Shown: positions 34,106 through 43,532, numbered from the stretch's first letter. The stretch is DNA of 64,000 nucleotides from Sulfobacillus benefaciens (GCA_003023725.1 PXYT01000001.1:62001-126000), one strand, 5' to 3'. Notes: generated by a model not told the origin, from the sequence alone. Translations and numbers: made by a program.

Positions 34106-36797
34106 CCAGGCCTCCTATGCCAATGAACTTATGAATACTCCGGTGCAATTGATCACTCGGCTTAACCAGAAGTGATGGTCCGGCCAAGGCTTTTAGAAAC
34201 TTCGTACCATATCGGCTGCGGATAACCCGGGGATCATAGACCACCACCACTCCACGGTCGGTTTTCGTCCGCAGAAGCCGCCCAAATCCTTGTTGAAACC
34301 GCAAAACCGCCTGAGGCAAGGTACGCCGGTAAAAGGGTGAATTCCCCGACTTGGCAATCCGCTCCAATCGGGCTTCTTCGAGCGGATCTCCCGGTGCGGC
34401 GAAGGGCAAACGGGCTATGACCACCAATGACAGGTCGTTTCCCGGTACGTCAACCCCTTCCCACAAACCAGCCGCCCCGATCAAAACAGCCCGGGACGAC
34501 TTTTTAAATTGCCCAATCAGCCTGACACTTGGTCCGTCAAGTCCTTGAGCCAGCGTCACAATGCCGAGTTGATCAAACGCGGGACGAATTTTTTCTGCCA
34601 AAATCCGTAAACTCCGGTGCGACGTCGTCAGAACCAGTGTTCTTCCTTGAATACATGGCACAACCTTTATCAAAAACTCCGCCAGACCATCCAAGTGCTC
34701 CGGGCTATTCACTTCGGGAACATCCGAAGGAATAGCCAAGAGACTGTTGGCCTTAAGGTCAAAGGGTGATGGCAGTTTCACGGTACTGAGACGCTCTTTG
34801 GGAATACCAAGGCTCTGTGCCATATAGTCAAAATCCCCTGCCACACTGAGTGTCGCCGACGTTAGCACGCCTGTCTTGACCTGATTCCACAGCTTATCCG
34901 CAACAATCGGCGCTACGTCCACTGGCCCAAATCGCATGATTACCTGGGGAGTGGAATCCAAATGCACAGTTTCCCACCAACTTACAATCTCATGCGTGGG
35001 AGCCCCCCATTGATCAAGCTGAAGACTATAGGCCGCCATGTCGTCAGCCCATTTTTGAAAGCGCAGCCAACTTGGCTCATTTTTGATCACATCGCCCAAT
35101 AGCGCTTCCCCGGCGTTCCATGTATCCTGTGCCGCCTGGGCCAGATTCCCGATGACCTCTCTTGTGCCACTCACAGTTTCTTCGAGAAGTGTTCCCCGCC
35201 AACTGTCGAAAAGTTCCTGAGTCACGCGAACCGCTTGACGGTTGTAATCCGTTGCAGGTGTTTGGGTGATCAGAAGTTGTTCCAGTTTCGTCAGCCAATC
35301 CTGAAGCACAACCGTTTGCGTACGAACATATTCTATGGGACTGAACAGGTCCGGATGCGTTTTCAAATGGTCGAACAAGCCGTTTCTTCCGCAATTTTCA
35401 ACCAGAACCCGTAAAAACTCGCCGATGACCAATTCCATTCCGAAAGTACGTTCGACCACGTCCGCAAAATGGTGGGCCTCGTCAATGATGATATGGTCAA
35501 AGTCCGGTAAAACTACCGGATTTGCCATATGGGAAGCCAACAACGCATGATTGACAATGACAAGGTGACTTTGCTCCGCTTGCCTGCGCGCCAGGCGCAT
35601 GTAACACGATCCGGCATAAGGGCAACGAGGACCGGAACAAGCGTGTCGATCCGCTATTACATCCTGCCACAAGTCCCTAGCTGTCCGTGACGATGGATTA
35701 AAGGCGTCCAAGTCACCGCGATCGGAGAGCGCAATAAAAGTTAGCAGCCGGGCGATAGCAACCCGGCGGTCCCGCGACTCATTGAGGACCGTGGTTGTTT
35801 GACGAATTTCATCGGCCTTCAGCAAGCAGACATATTGGCCTCGCCCTTTGACCAGAGCCGCCCCCAGGGGCAAATCCTGCTGCGCCATAGGCAAATCCTT
35901 GTTCCACAACTGTTCTTGAAGCGCCAAAGTATAGGTAGCGACCACGGTGCGCTCACCTGCTCTCAACGATTCCAGCACCGCCGGGATAAGGTAAGCCAAA
36001 CTTTTCCCGGTCCCGGTTCCGGCTTCCACCAGCAAAATTGACTGATCCCGGTACGCTTTTTCGACCGCAGTCATCATTGCCTCTTGGGCAGGGCGCTGTT
36101 CAAAATGCTCAAAATTCTTGCCGGTATTGGCAGGATTCTTCAGCCAGTCGTGAGGATGAAGATGATGAGGAAAAGACACCACATCGGCATTCGTACTCTG
36201 TTCAGCATGCGGTTGATCCAGTGGAGAAGTGGCGGAAGAAGGCCCCTCCGCTACCTGCCACCAATCCCACTCGTTACCCAGCAAATACCGCAAGTCCCTT
36301 TGCGTGGTCAAGGGCAACTGGCCCAAGGCCGCGTGGATGCGTTCCAACAAGCGGTACGTGGCAAGAACATCATTGCGGGCATCATGAAACCGTTCCTCGT
36401 CCGGAATTAGGCTTTCCAGACGATAAGAAGCCTCCCGTGGCAAGGCAATGCGGGCCCACTCCAGTGTGTCCAGCCATCCTTCGACGACTAGACCGGCGTT
36501 TCTGAGAAACGCTAAATCAAAAGTTATTTGGTGTCCGATGACCAAACACTCGCCAATGAAGTGCCGCACCGTGTCTATCACTTCATCAAGACGGGGATAT
36601 CGGGAAAAATCCATGTCACCAAAACCTGTTAAACGGCGTACAAAAGCAGGAACCGATTTTTCGGGATTAACAAAGAAATCTAATGTTTCCAGTTGATCAT
36701 TATGCTTCTTAAGCATGGCAATCTGAATGACCCGGTCTCCTTCCGGGTTCAAACCCGTCGTTTCCAGGTCGAGGATCACGAAATCTGTTCGCATCAT
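34071..36797 (-). CDS. dinG: DinG-family helicase fused to DnaQ-type exonuclease
   Basis: About 908 residues. N-terminal DEDD exonuclease (FVILDLETTGLNPEGDRVIQ), then an XPD/DinG helicase: Walker A (EAGTGTGKSLAYLIP), four cysteines for a 4Fe-4S cluster (YVCLLK and CSGPRCPYAGSC), DEAHHF, and C-terminal helicase motifs (GLWEGVDVPG, QGFGRLLRT). B. subtilis DinG is reported to lack the Fe-S cysteines and helicase activity; here the cysteines are present, so an active helicase is more likely. ATG 36797 (or the next ATG, 36794) follows AAGGGG; a longer open frame upstream lacks a ribosome site. Confidence 0.92.
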   Translation of the reverse strand: MMRTDFVILDLETTGLNPEGDRVIQIAMLKKHNDQLETLDFFVNPEKSVPAFVRRLTGFGDMDFSRYPRLDEVIDTVRHFIGECLVIGHQITFDLAFLRNAGLVVEGWLDTLEWARIALPREASYRLESLIPDEERFHDARNDVLATYRLLERIHAALGQLPLTTQRDLRYLLGNEWDWWQVAEGPSSATSPLDQPHAEQSTNADVVSFPHHLHPHDWLKNPANTGKNFEHFEQRPAQEAMMTAVEKAYRDQSILLVEAGTGTGKSLAYLIPAVLESLRAGERTVVATYTLALQEQLWNKDLPMAQQDLPLGAALVKGRGQYVCLLKADEIRQTTTVLNESRDRRVAIARLLTFIALSDRGDLDAFNPSSRTARDLWQDVIADRHACSGPRCPYAGSCYMRLARRQAEQSHLVIVNHALLASHMANPVVLPDFDHIIIDEAHHFADVVERTFGMELVIGEFLRVLVENCGRNGLFDHLKTHPDLFSPIEYVRTQTVVLQDWLTKLEQLLITQTPATDYNRQAVRVTQELFDSWRGTLLEETVSGTREVIGNLAQAAQDTWNAGEALLGDVIKNEPSWLRFQKWADDMAAYSLQLDQWGAPTHEIVSWWETVHLDSTPQVIMRFGPVDVAPIVADKLWNQVKTGVLTSATLSVAGDFDYMAQSLGIPKERLSTVKLPSPFDLKANSLLAIPSDVPEVNSPEHLDGLAEFLIKVVPCIQGRTLVLTTSHRSLRILAEKIRPAFDQLGIVTLAQGLDGPSVRLIGQFKKSSRAVLIGAAGLWEGVDVPGNDLSLVVIARLPFAAPGDPLEEARLERIAKSGNSPFYRRTLPQAVLRFQQGFGRLLRTKTDRGVVVVYDPRVIRSRYGTKFLKALAGPSLLVKPSDQLHRSIHKFIGIGGLDETATNIIDER

Positions 36798-36918
36798 GCC
36801 CCTTCTGCTCCATCCATTGACATCACTATATTGAAGCAATTGTAGCACACAACCAAACATAGTCTTGTGGTAAATTACCCACACTAGGGTCATCCTAGAC
36901 TGAAGGAGCTGAAAGAAC

Positions 36919-37245
36919 GTGGAAGAAAGGAATATCCTCGCATTTTTTCGTACGCTGGAAGAGGCTGAAAAATGCCAGCAAAAGCTCCGCGACCGAGGAT
37001 TTGACGTCGTTCAGATTGATAGCGTTGCGGCGGACATGGGCACCCAAGTGCCAAGCCATTCACCCTTAGTCGACTGGGGGCGCTATGGCTATGATGTGGG
37101 CCGTTTAGACGACAAATGGACCGCTTCTGGAGCCTTGGTGGAACACGGACTTAGTGTCGGTGTCTGGATTTTGACCGCTGTAGTCCCCCCGGAAGATCAA
37201 GACGATGCTTCCAAAATTATCCAGGCTTCCGGCGGACAGTTTTAG
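36919..37245 (+). CDS. Small stress-type protein (YflT / GsiB-like alpha-beta domain)
   Basis: 108 residues; GTG start at 36919 with GAAGGAG upstream. The start (NILAFFRTLEEAEKCQQKLRDRGFDV) and the end (VVPPEDQDDASKIIQASGG) follow the pattern of general-stress-protein domains that fold as a small ferredoxin-like module with a glycine-rich middle. No catalytic residues. Alone on the plus strand between dinG and the thioesterase gene. Family assignment is tentative. Confidence 0.6.
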   Translation: MEERNILAFFRTLEEAEKCQQKLRDRGFDVVQIDSVAADMGTQVPSHSPLVDWGRYGYDVGRLDDKWTASGALVEHGLSVGVWILTAVVPPEDQDDASKIIQASGGQF

Positions 37246-37591
37246 CTGCTCCTGAATATTAAGGGACATTGCCGGCAATTCACTGCTTGAACCCATGTCT
37301 TCGGTACAGTGCGATGCGCCAGACTCTGTCCGATGAACCATGTGTCGGTGCGTCAGTCCTGTCCCGTCAAATTGGTTGCCCCGTTACGGTGGATACAATC
37401 TTCCGTACTGCGGAGACAGGACTGATGGTCTTAATCTTGCAGGAAGCCACACGGACCCGGATTCGGCACGATCATCCCCCTATTATACTTAGGCCAAAAA
37501 CGAACCCCTGTCGCCATTTCTTTCTGGAGAAACATGATGTGGACCCGTCCCCGGCTCGGCACCCCTCGAAGGCGGTCGGGTCAATCGTCAA
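37246..37591. other. Intergenic region with long inverted repeat
   Basis: 346 bp between convergent genes. It contains an 11-bp perfect inverted repeat (37353-37363 / 37415-37425) enclosing an inner TACGG/CCGTA plus GAT/ATC stem, so a nested structure of 73 bases can form. No T-tract follows. No open frame with a ribosome site was seen. Could be a shared terminator region or an RNA element. Confidence 0.5.
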
Positions 37592-38002
37592 TCATTCATG
37601 AAGCTCCCGAGCCGGCAAGAACACTGCCTCGGAGGTCGCCACAGTGATATTCTGTTGCTCGATACGGGCTTCGGCTTTGGCCATGCGTCGATTGGCTTCT
37701 CTCAGCGTTCCGACAATAGTCAAAGGGATTCCAATTCGGGCGGGTTTGTGATAACGCACCCGCAAGTCCGCCGTCATCGTCATGACATGAGTTTCATGCC
37801 ACAAGGCGTGCCACATGGCATCGTCGAGAAGACCCGCCAGAATTCCGCCATGAACGATCCCTTTAAATCCCTGCCACGCTTCGCCCACCCTAGTTTCGGC
37901 GCGAACGTGGCGGTTTTCGGGGACATACGTAAAATGGACGTGCATTCCCCGATCATTTTGCTCTCCACAGACAAAACAGCCGTTCTCTCCCCATTCGTCC
38001 AA
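37592..38002 (-). CDS. PaaI-type hotdog thioesterase
   Basis: 136 residues. Acyl-CoA thioesterase fold with the active-site helix IVHGGILAGLLDDAMWHAL and a Cys pair at the N-terminus (CFVCGEQNDRGMHV), as in the 4HBT subfamily whose members start with C-x2-C-G. Substrate unknown. TTG start at 38002 after GGGAGG. Last gene of the SAM by-product cluster, 30 bp after mtaD. Confidence 0.85.
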   Translation of the reverse strand: MDEWGENGCFVCGEQNDRGMHVHFTYVPENRHVRAETRVGEAWQGFKGIVHGGILAGLLDDAMWHALWHETHVMTMTADLRVRYHKPARIGIPLTIVGTLREANRRMAKAEARIEQQNITVATSEAVFLPARELHE

Positions 38003-38032
38003 TGCTCATCACACCTCCCTCTGACTTTGGTC

Positions 38033-39313
38033 TTATGCGGAAAGCAATGCCTTGGCGCGTTCTTGTGCCTCTCGCCGAATGTCGGCTTCATTTAACGTTG
38101 TCAACAGACCCTCCGCCAAGAGAATTTGTCCATTCACCACCGTGTATAAAACATCGGCACCCGTAGCCGCATACACAATATTGGCCACGGAATCAATATC
38201 GGGTGTCATGTGAGCGCTTTGAGAATCTACCACAATGAAGTCTGCCGGGCGTCCCGCCTCGAGAATACCCCCAGAAAATCCCAGAACAGCGGCTGTCCCC
38301 CGAGTCGCCATAGTTAAGGCCGTTTGCGCACGAAAGGCTTCTGGGTTCCCCTCCCGCACCTTTTGCATCCACGCCATCGCTTTCATTTCCTGAAACATAT
38401 CCAGTGAATTCGTCGAGGCAGCCCCGTCGGTTCCCAGTCCGACAGCAATACCCGCTTGTTTTAACAGCGCGTAGGGCAGGATGCCATTGCCCAGTTTGGC
38501 ATTGCTGATAGGACAAGACACTACCCCGCCTTTGAGATTTTCTAAATAGGGAAGATCATCCGGTTCGATGTAGACGCCATGGGCAATAAGTATCGGTACT
38601 TGAAACAGCCCCGCTCGGGAGGCTAGCTGGATGGGGGTGAGTCCGAACTTAGCCCGCGTGTCGTTGACCTCATCGCGGCTTTCGGAGAGATGGATATGCA
38701 CTCCCAAATAATGGGCCGAAGCTATTTCGGCAACCCGTTCCAGATACCATGGTGAACAGGTATAAGGAGCGTGAGGACCGAGCATCGGCGTGATCAAGGG
38801 GTCGTGGCTAAAGCGCCTGGCGAATTCTGCTGCCTCTGACAATTTATCCAAAGCTGTGTTGTCTTGTCCGACTAATCCCCGACTTAACCATCCCCTGAGA
38901 CCGCTCTCTTTTGTGGCCTTGGCCACCGCATCCATCTCAAAATACATATCCGCATACCCTACAGTGCCGGATTTAATCATCTCCGCGGCTGCCAATAGCG
39001 TGCCGACATAAATATCATCTGCCGTCAGTTTAGCTTCTCTGGGCCAAATGTGTTTTTCCAGCCACTCAAAAATTGGGCTGTCGTCGGCTAGACCGCGAAA
39101 CAGCGTCATCGCCGCGTGATTATGGCCATTGTAAAACCCCGGCAACAAAATTCCGGAAGGAATCTTAATAACCTGGTCCACCGCGATCGATTCACCGCCG
39201 ATACCGCCCACACTGACAATCGTCCCGTCCTGCCATGTGATCTGCCCAGGGCGAAAAACACGAAACATGTCATCCATCGTTAGAACCGTATCGGTCTCCA
39301 GTCGATAGCGCAT
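38033..39313 (-). CDS. mtaD: 5-methylthioadenosine / S-adenosylhomocysteine deaminase
   Basis: Amidohydrolase that deaminates SAH and MTA to the inosyl forms. The 426 residues show the metal-site motif GFYNGHNHAAMTLFRG, LGPHAPYTCSPWYLE, HLSESRDEV, IAHGVYI and GLGTDGAASTNSLDMF, which are diagnostic of the MtaD branch of the TRZ/ATZ-like family. ATG start with AAGGAA. It directly follows ahcY on the same strand (83 bp, with a hairpin between them) and shares its substrate, so a combined SAH to S-inosylhomocysteine route is possible. Confidence 0.92.
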   Translation of the reverse strand: MRYRLETDTVLTMDDMFRVFRPGQITWQDGTIVSVGGIGGESIAVDQVIKIPSGILLPGFYNGHNHAAMTLFRGLADDSPIFEWLEKHIWPREAKLTADDIYVGTLLAAAEMIKSGTVGYADMYFEMDAVAKATKESGLRGWLSRGLVGQDNTALDKLSEAAEFARRFSHDPLITPMLGPHAPYTCSPWYLERVAEIASAHYLGVHIHLSESRDEVNDTRAKFGLTPIQLASRAGLFQVPILIAHGVYIEPDDLPYLENLKGGVVSCPISNAKLGNGILPYALLKQAGIAVGLGTDGAASTNSLDMFQEMKAMAWMQKVREGNPEAFRAQTALTMATRGTAAVLGFSGGILEAGRPADFIVVDSQSAHMTPDIDSVANIVYAATGADVLYTVVNGQILLAEGLLTTLNEADIRREAQERAKALLSA

Positions 39314-39353
39314 TCGCGACTTCCTTTCATGCAGGGATTTTTCGGGTTTGTAT

Positions 39354-39397
39354 AATTAAAGAGGGGAAGAGAGCGGCATACACGTCCCCTCTTCCCC
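39354..39397 (-). terminator. Terminator-like hairpin after ahcY
   Basis: Nine-bp stem (39389-39397 with 39363-39371) directly at the ahcY stop, followed on the minus strand by TCTTTAATT. May cause partial termination between ahcY and mtaD. Confidence 0.5.
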
Positions 39398-40632
39398 TAC
39401 CACGAAGCCAGATAGCGTTCTTGGTCAGGGGTAAGTCTGTCGATGGCTATACCCAAAGCCTTTAAACGGATTTCCGCCACCCATTGGTCGACGGAAGAGT
39501 CAACGGGATAAAGGCCTGGTTCAAGTGGGTGTTCCAGCAAATATTCCAAGGATAATGCCTGGAGTCCAAAGGTCAAATCCATAATTTCCACCGGATGGCC
39601 GTCTCCGGCGGCCAAGTTGACTAAACGGCCCTCAGCCAGTAACCACAGGGTCTGACCTGTCGGCAGCACGAATCCTTGGACATCCTCGTTCCTCCCCGGA
39701 ACAAGCTCAGTGGCCATGGCACGCAATCCTCTGACATCAACCTCGACATCGAAATGACCCGCGTTGGCTAAAACGGCGCCGTCTTTCATTTTGGTGAAAT
39801 GTTCAGGCTTAATCACGTCGCGGTTGCCGGTTACGGTGACGAAGAAATCCCCATAAGATGCCGCCTGGTCCATCGTCATGACATGGTGTCCATCCATTAA
39901 CGCTTCATTCGCCCGCACGGGATTCACCTCAGTCACAATAACCCGAGCGCCCAGACCCCGGGCTCGGTCTGCGACGCCTCGGCCACACCACCCATAGCCC
40001 GCCACAACCACTGTGCTTCCCGCTATCAACAAATTGGTGGTCCGCATAATTCCATCCCATGTCGACTGTCCGGTTCCATAACGATTGTCAAAGAGGTGTT
40101 TCATATCGGCATCATTCACAGCAATCATGGGATACAAGAGTTTTTTGTGTGCAGCGAGGGCTTTTAGACGGCTCACGCCCGTCGTGGTTTCTTCTGCACC
40201 GCCTTTAACATTGATGGCCAAATTTCGGCGGCTAGTATGAAGACGGTCGGTCAATTCTCCCCCGTCATCAATAATTAAAGTCGGTTCCAGATCCAAAACC
40301 TTCTGTTGAAATCCGTCAAATTCCTTTTCATCCGCACCCCGGAAGGCATGGACCTCCATCCCCTTGGATGCGAGGGCCGCGGCCACATCATCCTGAGTAC
40401 TCAAAGGGTTCGAGCTGGTTATGCTGACACTCGCTCCCCCCATATGTAAAAGTTCTGCCAAAATGGCCGTTTTGGCCTCAAGATGCAAAGATATCGCAAT
40501 CCTCTCGCCCTGAAACGGCAAGTCTCGAATGTATCGTTCCCTTAAGGCCATGAGTACCGGCATTTTGCGGCGGACCCAATCCATCTTGTCATGACCTAAT
40601 GGAGCCAACTCGGGATTTCGTAACGTAGACAT
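39397..40632 (-). CDS. ahcY: Adenosylhomocysteinase (or S-inosylhomocysteine hydrolase)
   Basis: NAD-dependent hydrolase of SAH. The 411 residues match the short form found in archaea and Thermotoga, without the about 40-residue insert of plant and many bacterial enzymes. Seen: the NAD loop VVVAGYGWCGRGVADRARG, GQSTWDGIMRTTN (substrate), GHFDVEVDV and the C-terminal RYLASW in place of the usual Lys-Tyr tail (here Trp). In methanogens a homologous enzyme uses S-inosylhomocysteine made by a deaminase; the mtaD neighbour makes that possible here. ATG start; order mtnP-ahcY-mtaD. Confidence 0.95.
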   Translation of the reverse strand: MSTLRNPELAPLGHDKMDWVRRKMPVLMALRERYIRDLPFQGERIAISLHLEAKTAILAELLHMGGASVSITSSNPLSTQDDVAAALASKGMEVHAFRGADEKEFDGFQQKVLDLEPTLIIDDGGELTDRLHTSRRNLAINVKGGAEETTTGVSRLKALAAHKKLLYPMIAVNDADMKHLFDNRYGTGQSTWDGIMRTTNLLIAGSTVVVAGYGWCGRGVADRARGLGARVIVTEVNPVRANEALMDGHHVMTMDQAASYGDFFVTVTGNRDVIKPEHFTKMKDGAVLANAGHFDVEVDVRGLRAMATELVPGRNEDVQGFVLPTGQTLWLLAEGRLVNLAAGDGHPVEIMDLTFGLQALSLEYLLEHPLEPGLYPVDSSVDQWVAEIRLKALGIAIDRLTPDQERYLASW

Positions 40633-40791
40633 ATTTCCCTTCCCCCTGCTCTAATCGACATGATTTGCCCCTACAGGCCCTGGTTAACCCGCCAACCAAG
40701 AAGAACACCAATACCGCGCCCGAGACAATCTTTCCTCCCTCGGCCGGTTCCACCCTCGGATTCTTTCACGGGATATCTGGGGGATCGCGTG

Positions 40792-41580
40792 CTATTTCGT
40801 CAAACCGTCCTGATGGGTAAAACAATGGCAATCACGATGTTGCTGAATTAAAGGCAAACTACCCCGAATCAACTGGTTGAGCGACGTTTTGTACTGATCC
40901 ATCAGGTCCAAAACCTCCTGATGAGTTAAATAATGGGAAGAGATTCCAGCTGCATAATTGGTGACAAGGGCCACCGTGGAGTAACAAAGTCCTAGTTCCC
41001 GCGCCAAGACCACTTCTGGAACACTGGTCATGCCCACCACATCTCCGCCAAGAATTCGAAAGGCTCTGATTTCAGCAGGCGTTTCGAATCGAGGCCCTTC
41101 GGTTGTGACATAGCATCCGCCGTTCGCGACCGACAGACCCGAGGCTCCGGCATGTTGAAAGAGAATGGAACGCAGGTGGGGACAATAGGGATCAGTCATA
41201 TCAGTATGAACGACTCCATGCTGACCCCCTTCAAAAAAAGTCCCGCTGCGAGATTTCGTGAAATCAAGGAACTGATCGCAGAGGACAACCATTCCAGGAA
41301 ACAATGTCGCGCTCAGAGACCCCACGGCAGCTGTCGCTACAATACGTTCTACTCCAACTTGATGCAGGCTCCATATGTTGGCGCGGTAGTTTACCAGATG
41401 CGGAGGGACATGATGTCCGGGACCATGGCGATTCACAAAATAGACGTCGTCCCCATTTTCCCCGACTCGCCCCCGCATCATCGTCACGGAGCCGTAAGGC
41501 GTTTGTAGGCGTAACTCCTCTGCCGCGGTCAACCACGACGAATCGTAAACTCCGGTTCCACCGATAATGCCAACTTTCAT
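40792..41580 (-). CDS. mtnP: 5'-methylthioadenosine phosphorylase (MtnP type)
   Basis: Purine-nucleoside phosphorylase family enzyme that splits MTA into adenine and methylthioribose-1-phosphate. The 262 residues have VGIIGGTGVYDSSWL, VNRHGPGHHVPPHLVNYRAN, the GCYVTTEGPRFETPAEI signature and GMTSVPEVVLARELGLCYS. The RHG..H.-PP motif separates it from guanosine phosphorylases. ATG start at 41580. MTA is the by-product of spermidine synthesis, which fits speD five genes upstream. Confidence 0.93.
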   Translation of the reverse strand: MKVGIIGGTGVYDSSWLTAAEELRLQTPYGSVTMMRGRVGENGDDVYFVNRHGPGHHVPPHLVNYRANIWSLHQVGVERIVATAAVGSLSATLFPGMVVLCDQFLDFTKSRSGTFFEGGQHGVVHTDMTDPYCPHLRSILFQHAGASGLSVANGGCYVTTEGPRFETPAEIRAFRILGGDVVGMTSVPEVVLARELGLCYSTVALVTNYAAGISSHYLTHQEVLDLMDQYKTSLNQLIRGSLPLIQQHRDCHCFTHQDGLTK

Positions 41581-41649
41581 TATGGCTAAATATCTCCCTC
41601 CGCCATGGTATGTAGCATATACCAGATATTGTACCGCTTCTATCCCACT

Positions 41650-42438
41650 TCACGCACGATACAGGAAAATTTGAACAACCTCCGGGCGCGACCCGAATCT
41701 GATGGGAAGTTCGGATTCCCCCAATCCTCGTGACGTAACGAGAATAGTGTTGCCAGGGCCCATCCATTTCCCGGCAACATACTTCCTCCCCACGCGAGTA
41801 TGCCGCACCGGGGCCCAACGTCCCCCAAACGTCACCTGTCCTCCATGCGTGTGGCCCGATAAAATAAGATTAAAGCGTGAACTCTGCGGAAGTAAAACCG
41901 CATCAGGGCGATGAGACAACAAAATCGCGATCGCGCCGTCCGGAATCTGGTTTGCCACACTGGCCAGAGAGGGTTTCCCTTTAACCAAATCCGGTATGCC
42001 CGCGAACCATATCGCGTCCCCGGCCCTGTTCACCGATATCGCCCGGTTATCCAGCAGCCGGCCATCAACATCCCATGGTTCTATGTTCAGTTTCCCGTGA
42101 TGGTAATCGTGATTGCCACTCACGTAAAACACTCCGTTCGGAGCTTGGAGCGTGTCTAGAGCCCAGGCCATTCTCTTCCGCGGCAATGTGATCCAGGAAA
42201 ATAAATCTCCCGTAATTACGATAACGTCGGCCGAAATTTTATTCCGCTGCAAGTAAGAAAAAGCCCCCACCCGGCCATGAAAATCGGATAGATGGAGGAT
42301 AGAAAACCCCTCAAAAGATTTGGGCAGATTCGGTATAGCAATATCGTACCGTGATAACTGGATCCACTGCGGCTCTACGATCACACTATAGAAAATAATG
42401 CCGGCCACGACTAGTGGCACAAAAACGGACCCTATCAT
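41650..42438 (-). CDS. Membrane-associated metallophosphoesterase
   Basis: 262 residues. One N-terminal hydrophobic helix (VFVPLVVAGIIFYSVIV), then a calcineurin-like phosphoesterase domain with all metal motifs: LHLSDFHG, VITGDLF, VSGNHDYHHG, LLSHRPD and LSGHTHGGQ. Resembles YkuE-type enzymes, which act outside on lipid-linked phosphoesters, but the substrate is not known. ATG start at 42438, 5 bp after ndk. Confidence 0.88.
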   Translation of the reverse strand: MIGSVFVPLVVAGIIFYSVIVEPQWIQLSRYDIAIPNLPKSFEGFSILHLSDFHGRVGAFSYLQRNKISADVIVITGDLFSWITLPRKRMAWALDTLQAPNGVFYVSGNHDYHHGKLNIEPWDVDGRLLDNRAISVNRAGDAIWFAGIPDLVKGKPSLASVANQIPDGAIAILLSHRPDAVLLPQSSRFNLILSGHTHGGQVTFGGRWAPVRHTRVGRKYVAGKWMGPGNTILVTSRGLGESELPIRFGSRPEVVQIFLYRA

Positions 42439-42443
42439 GAACC

Positions 42444-42857
42444 TTAAAGGATTTCCTGTGGAGAGAAATAAATAGAAATTTCCCTTTGAGCAGATTCTGA
42501 ACTGTCTGAACCATGTACAATATTTTCGGTAATGGCTAACGCCAAGTCGCCACGAATCGTGCCTGGCTGCGCCTTAATCGGGTCCGTTGCACCCATCAAC
42601 GTACGCGCCACTTGAACAGCCTCACGCCCTTCCCATACCATGGGAACGGAGGGTCCGGACGTAATAAAGGAAATCAACTCCCCATAGAACGGCTTATCCC
42701 GGTGTTCTTCATAGTGTCTCGATGCCAATTCAGGTGTGAGCTGAATGAGTTTCATCGCTTTCAGTTGTAGACCCTTTTGTTCCAGTCGGCGAATAACTTC
42801 CCCGACGACACCCCGCCTAACACCATCCGGTTTCACCATAACAAATGTCTGCGACAC
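42444..42857 (-). CDS. ndk: Nucleoside diphosphate kinase
   Basis: Phosphorylates NDPs from ATP through a phospho-His. The GTG at 42857 (GGGAGG nine bases before it) gives 137 residues, starting [18 protein letters not shown]; the catalytic His lies in [17 protein letters not shown]. The in-frame TTG at 42881 overlaps speD and is less likely. Sits between speD (20 bp) and the phosphoesterase. Confidence 0.94.
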   Translation of the reverse strand: MSQTFVMVKPDGVRRGVVGEVIRRLEQKGLQLKAMKLIQLTPELASRHYEEHRDKPFYGELISFITSGPSVPMVWEGREAVQVARTLMGATDPIKAQPGTIRGDLALAITENIVHGSDSSESAQREISIYFSPQEIL

Positions 42858-42877
42858 GCTCGAGATCCTCCCACTCG

Positions 42878-43261
42878 TCAAATCGCTGCTTTTTCTGTAG
42901 TAAGATTAGATTCAACCAAGACACCCCGGAGGGTTTCTGAAGCGGTGAAATTTTGCGCACGGAACTGTTCGACGATATAATTACAGGCGTCCCAGGGGTT
43001 GACAGAATCACCGCAGGTAAAAACGTCCACTGCGGCATAGCCGTGTTCGGGCCATGTGTGCACGGCTAAATGCGATTCTGAAATGACCACCACCCCGCTT
43101 ACTCCCTGCGGGCTAAACTTATGGAAAGCCACTTCACGCACCTCAGCGCCTGCCTTTAAGGCAGCTTCCACCATTATTTTCTCCACGCTGGTGATGTCGT
43201 TCAACACGTTGGAATCACAACCATAAATCTCTGCCAAAATTTGTCGTCCCAATGCGTTCAT
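42878..43261 (-). CDS. speD: S-adenosylmethionine decarboxylase proenzyme
   Basis: Pyruvoyl enzyme making decarboxylated SAM for spermidine. 127 residues from the ATG at 43261; [15 protein letters not shown] is the family start. The self-cleavage Glu-Ser and the catalytic His are in [15 protein letters not shown], followed by [11 protein letters not shown]. Length and sequence fit the small bacterial (SpeH) class. The frame runs 40 codons further up into the promoter, so the ATG is firm. First gene of the cluster behind a strong promoter. Confidence 0.95.
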   Translation of the reverse strand: MNALGRQILAEIYGCDSNVLNDITSVEKIMVEAALKAGAEVREVAFHKFSPQGVSGVVVISESHLAVHTWPEHGYAAVDVFTCGDSVNPWDACNYIVEQFRAQNFTASETLRGVLVESNLTTEKAAI

Positions 43262-43329
43262 CGCATTCCCAACCCCCTTATTTACCCGAGTTGAGCTCGC
43301 CAACAGTATCCTGTCCGACGGCCAGAATA

Positions 43330-43357
43330 ATTTTATCAAAATAAGTCCTTCTGTCAA
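43330..43357 (-). promoter_or_regulatory. Promoter of the speD operon
   Basis: Minus-strand TTGACA (43357-43352), 16-base spacer, TAAAAT (43335-43330) with TG one base before. Transcription would start near 43323, about 60 bases before the speD ATG. Confidence 0.8.
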
Positions 43358-43405
43358 CAAAATAATGCGTTTATGTGGCAAAAGACGGACTTTTTTTATT
43401 TCTTT

Positions 43406-43440
43406 GCGACAAAACCTCCGGATTTCTCATTCTTTGTCGC
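43406..43440 (-). repeat. Inverted repeat upstream of the speD promoter
   Basis: Eight-bp arms (43406-43413 / 43433-43440) with a 19-base loop, about 50 bp upstream of the -35. No T-tract on either strand; possibly a protein-binding site. Confidence 0.4.
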
Positions 43441-43475
43441 GATCTCTCAACCTAGCTGTGGCATGCACTGAAGAC

Positions 43476-43511
43476 CTTGGCATCAATACCCTGCAGGGTA
43501 TTGATGCCAAG
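43476..43511. repeat. 36-bp perfect palindrome
   Basis: 18-bp arms without a loop, centred on CTGCAG at 43491-43496, between the START-type gene and the speD promoter. No T-tract on the minus strand, so a terminator is less likely than a stable RNA hairpin or a dimeric protein-binding site. Confidence 0.75.
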
Positions 43512-43532
43512 CCAAACGGATCTCGCCCGAAG

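Noticed and set aside
40745-40757. T-box-like core on the minus strand (GAGGGTGGAACCG) upstream of ahcY
   Set aside because: Stem I and specifier loop would have to lie within mtnP, no terminator/antiterminator pair follows, and ahcY is not a usual T-box gene. Treated as chance.
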